NCBI GenBank assembly: GCA_902494565.1
Contig: CABUTN010000004.1
Location: 1-64,000, forward strand
Direction of reading: 5' to 3'
DNA from: an uncultured Collinsella sp.
GTDB taxonomy: Bacteria; Actinomycetota; Coriobacteriia; Coriobacteriales; Coriobacteriaceae
DNA: 64,000 nucleotides
The notes under the pieces were generated by a model. The model had not been told where the DNA came from. It made no database searches and saw nothing but the letters and a program-made list of their open reading frames with translations. Position numbers and translations under genes: made by a program. Below, piece by piece: positions 61,687 through 64,000 of this stretch; position 1 is the stretch's first letter; the number at the start of each line of letters is the position of its first letter.

Positions 61687-63117
61687 ATGACGAACAAAGA
61701 GCTGGCCCAAAAGCTGTTGGACCTTTTGGGCGGTAAAGATAACGTGCTCGCAAACGCGGCGTGCATGACGCGCCTGCGCGTGACTGTCAAAGACACGGGC
61801 AACGTCGACACGGAGGGTATTAAGGCACTCGACGGCGTGATGGGCCTGGTCGAGGACGACACGATGCAGGTCGTGCTGGGTCCGGGCAAGGTGAATAAGG
61901 TGCTCGAGGAGTTCTCCAAGCTCACCGGCCTTGCGAAAGGCGTTGCTGACGAGAGCGTGGTTGACGCTGCGGCCACAAACAAGGCCGCGCAGAAGGCCAA
62001 GTACGAGTCCAAGCCGGTTCAGGCCTTCCTCAAGAAGATTTCCAATGTCTTCGTCGCCCTGCTTCCCGGCATCATTGCGGCTGGCCTCATCAACGGTATC
62101 TGCAACGTCATTAACGTCTCGACGGCAGGCGCGCTTGCAGGCGAGTGGTGGTACCAGGGTATTCGTTCCATGGGCTGGGCCCTGTTTGCCTATCTGCCCA
62201 TCTTGGTGGGCTATAACGCGGCACGTGAGTTTGGTGGCTCCGCTGCGCTGGGCGGCATCGCCGGCATGATGTGTATCGCCAACAGTGCCATGCCCCTGCT
62301 TGCGCCTGGCGCGGCTGATCCTGCCACTGCCATTCTGCTGCCGCTCACCAATGCGCAGTACAACCCCGCAGCGGGCGGCATGATCGCGGCTCTCATCGCT
62401 GGCGCATTTTTTGCCTGGATGGAGCGTCAGATTCGCAAGGTTATGCCCAACGCACTCGACACGTTCTTGTCCCCGCTGCTGGTGCTCATCATCGGCGCCT
62501 TTGCTCTGATGCTCGTCATCCAGCCGGTAGGCGCATGGCTGACGACTGCCATCTTTAGCGTTTTGACCTTTATCTTCGAGAAGCTGGGCGTCCTGGGTGG
62601 CTATATCCTGTCGGCAGGCTTCTTGCCGCTGGTGTCCGTCGGCCTGCATCAGGCGCTCACGCCGATCCACGCTATGCTCAACGATCCCGACGGTGCTACC
62701 AAGGGTATCAATTGCCTGCTTCCCATCCTTATGATGGCTGGTGGCGGCCAGGTCGGTGCCGGTTTGGCACTGTACTTTAAGACCAAGAACGCCAAGCTCA
62801 AGAAGTACGTCGCAGAGTCCATTCCCGTTGGAATCCTGGGTGTGGGCGAGCCTCTGATGTATGCTGTTACGCTGCCGCTCGTTCGTCCGTTTGTGACGGC
62901 TTGCCTGGGTGCCGGATTTGGCGGCGCGCTCGCGGCGCTGCTTCACATCGGCACGGTTTCTCAGGGCGTTTCCGGTCTGTTTGGCCTGCTGATCGTCGTT
63001 CCTGGCCAGCAGCTCGGCTACGTTGCCGCTATGCTGCTTGCCTATGCCGCCGGCTTTGTCCTGACGTGGTTCTTTGGCGTCGACGAGCAGAAGATCAATG
63101 AGTTCTTTGGCGAGTAG
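61687..63117 (+). CDS. murP: PTS N-acetylmuramic acid transporter, EIIBC
   Basis: The 476-residue protein has an EIIB domain with phosphorylatable C26 in ANAACMTRLRV and an EIIC domain of about ten helices (about 110-470). It imports MurNAc as MurNAc-6P, with EIIA supplied in trans, as for E. coli MurP. The assignment to MurNAc rests on linkage with murQ and a mupG-like gene; other glucose-family sugars are possible from sequence alone. AAGGAGG precedes the ATG. Confidence 0.9.
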   Translation: MTNKELAQKLLDLLGGKDNVLANAACMTRLRVTVKDTGNVDTEGIKALDGVMGLVEDDTMQVVLGPGKVNKVLEEFSKLTGLAKGVADESVVDAAATNKAAQKAKYESKPVQAFLKKISNVFVALLPGIIAAGLINGICNVINVSTAGALAGEWWYQGIRSMGWALFAYLPILVGYNAAREFGGSAALGGIAGMMCIANSAMPLLAPGAADPATAILLPLTNAQYNPAAGGMIAALIAGAFFAWMERQIRKVMPNALDTFLSPLLVLIIGAFALMLVIQPVGAWLTTAIFSVLTFIFEKLGVLGGYILSAGFLPLVSVGLHQALTPIHAMLNDPDGATKGINCLLPILMMAGGGQVGAGLALYFKTKNAKLKKYVAESIPVGILGVGEPLMYAVTLPLVRPFVTACLGAGFGGALAALLHIGTVSQGVSGLFGLLIVVPGQQLGYVAAMLLAYAAGFVLTWFFGVDEQKINEFFGE

Positions 63118-63184
63118 TTTGATATCGCGAGCCGTGTTGCTCGGGGTTCGCGGCGCGCGGCAGATTTCTTGATGCTATGGTTGT

Positions 63185-63218
63185 GCCGGCGGGGCTAACT
63201 GCTCCGCCGGCCTTTTTT
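63185..63218 (+). terminator. Terminator between murP and the mupG-like gene
   Basis: GCCGGCGG (63185-63192) and CCGCCGGC (63204-63211) pair around GGCTAACTGCT, followed by CTTTTTT. The next gene's AAAGGAG begins within a few bases, so this may limit or condition its expression. Confidence 0.85.
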
Positions 63219-63234
63219 AAAGGAGCGTTGAAGC

Positions 63235-64000
63235 GTGAAAACGGGTATTTCGATTTATCTTTCCAGCCCTTTGCAGGATATTGAGCGGACGATTGAGCGT
63301 GGTGCCGCGGCGGGTGCGCGCTACGCGTTCACCTCGCTGCATATTCCCGAGGATGGGGGAGCGGCGTATGCCGATAAGGTCCGTCATGTGCTGTCGCTGC
63401 TTTCCGCCCGTGGCATTGCGCTCATTGCCGATGTGGGGCCTCGCACGTGCGATTTGCTTGGGCTTGAGCGCATCGAGGACCTGCGCGATCTGGGGTTGGA
63501 ATACCTTCGTTTGGACTATGGCTTTAGCGCCCAACGGGTCGCGGAGCTGTCCGGTGTATTTCGCATTGTGGTCAATGCATCGACGGTGAGTTCTGATGAA
63601 ATCGCATCGTGGCGTGAGGCCGGTGCCGATGTGACTCGTTTTGCCGCCTGCCACAATTTTTACCCCAAGCCTTATACCGGTTTAGCTCTTGAAGATGTTG
63701 CTCGGACGAATCTTCGTCTTGCGGCGCTTGGATTCGAAATCATGGCTTTTGTGCCGGGTGATGCTAACGTTCGCGGGCCGGTATTCGAGGGACTGCCGAC
63801 GGTCGAGGCGCAGCGCGGTCGCGCGTCAAAGGTTGCCCTCAATATGCTTGAGCTTGCACATGGCGCCGATTGCGACATTGTGTTGGTCGGCGACCCCGAT
63901 CTTTCCGATGCGGGCTGGGCGCAGTTTACTCAAGTTTCCGCCGGATACGTGGACCTGCAATGCGAGCTTGAGCCCGGTTATGCCTATGTGCGCGGGCAGA
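63235..64000 (+). CDS. mupG: MupG-family TIM-barrel protein (6-phospho-N-acetylmuramidase-like), partial
   Basis: The first 255 residues are in the window and the frame is open at the right edge. KTGISIYLS, ARYAFTSLHIPEDG, LIADVGPRTCDLLG, LRLDYGFS, FAACHNFYPKPYTGL and EGLPTVEAQRG match the DUF871/MupG family. In Staphylococcus aureus MupG cleaves MurNAc-6P-GlcNAc inside the cell and is encoded with murQ-murP-murR, the same set seen here. GTG 63235 with AAAGGAG upstream. Confidence 0.9.
   Translation, partial: MKTGISIYLSSPLQDIERTIERGAAAGARYAFTSLHIPEDGGAAYADKVRHVLSLLSARGIALIADVGPRTCDLLGLERIEDLRDLGLEYLRLDYGFSAQRVAELSGVFRIVVNASTVSSDEIASWREAGADVTRFAACHNFYPKPYTGLALEDVARTNLRLAALGFEIMAFVPGDANVRGPVFEGLPTVEAQRGRASKVALNMLELAHGADCDIVLVGDPDLSDAGWAQFTQVSAGYVDLQCELEPGYAYVRGQ

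Overview
The window looks like chromosomal DNA from a gut Coriobacteriia bacterium, most likely Collinsella or a close relative. The inference rests on high G+C, actinobacterial-type ribosomal and Sec genes, a prfB gene without a programmed frameshift, split transketolase subunits, an anaerobic purine/2,3-diaminopropionate cluster of the ygeWXY type, and many short intergenic palindromes. No rRNA, tRNA or CRISPR array was found.

Layout. 1-6.5 kb is an accessory defence region: the end of an IS3-like element has cut off a type III methylase (mod) next to an intact res, followed by an AbiE-type toxin-antitoxin pair bracketed by two copies of the 3' part of an unknown gene. 6.5-8.6 kb holds a proline-rich membrane protein and a YheO/DauR-type PAS-HTH regulator. 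8.9-18.9 kb is a catabolic block: diaminopropionate ammonia-lyase, YgeY hydrolase, YgeW carbamoyltransferase, carbamate kinase, a MocA-like cytidylyltransferase, a hydantoinase, and the YqeC/YqeB/XdhC maturation proteins of selenium-dependent molybdenum hydroxylases. The hydroxylase itself is not in the window.

19.2-29.0 kb is the spc/alpha ribosomal cluster (rplE to rplQ with secY, adk, map, infA), beginning abruptly at rplE. It ends in a clean terminator and is followed by truA, a glycosyltransferase-like gene and argR. 31.9-37.6 kb has a class A penicillin-binding protein, a U32 peptidase-family protein and tyrS. An IS110-family element (about 37.7-39.2 kb) separates tyrS from adenine deaminase. 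Two Cof-type HAD phosphatases, citrate synthase and an ACT-domain protein follow. 45.4-58.2 kb is housekeeping: rpmE with a leader hairpin and a long acidic tail, secA, prfB, a YitT-family membrane protein, split transketolase, ftsE (with a long N-terminal extension), ftsX and rnr. A lone serine recombinase and a VanZ-like protein come next. The window ends inside a N-acetylmuramic acid 6-phosphate catabolic operon (murR-like regulator, murQ, murP, mupG-like).

The most distinctive unexplained signal is a set of intergenic palindromes. Several share a core resembling GGGAC(A/T/G)GGTT or GGGACGTTC, while the flanking arms differ between copies but stay self-complementary. A separate long-arm family (three copies) and one 123-nt nested hairpin at 53.5 kb are also present. 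Gene calls rest on reading translated sequence and known family motifs; no database search was run.
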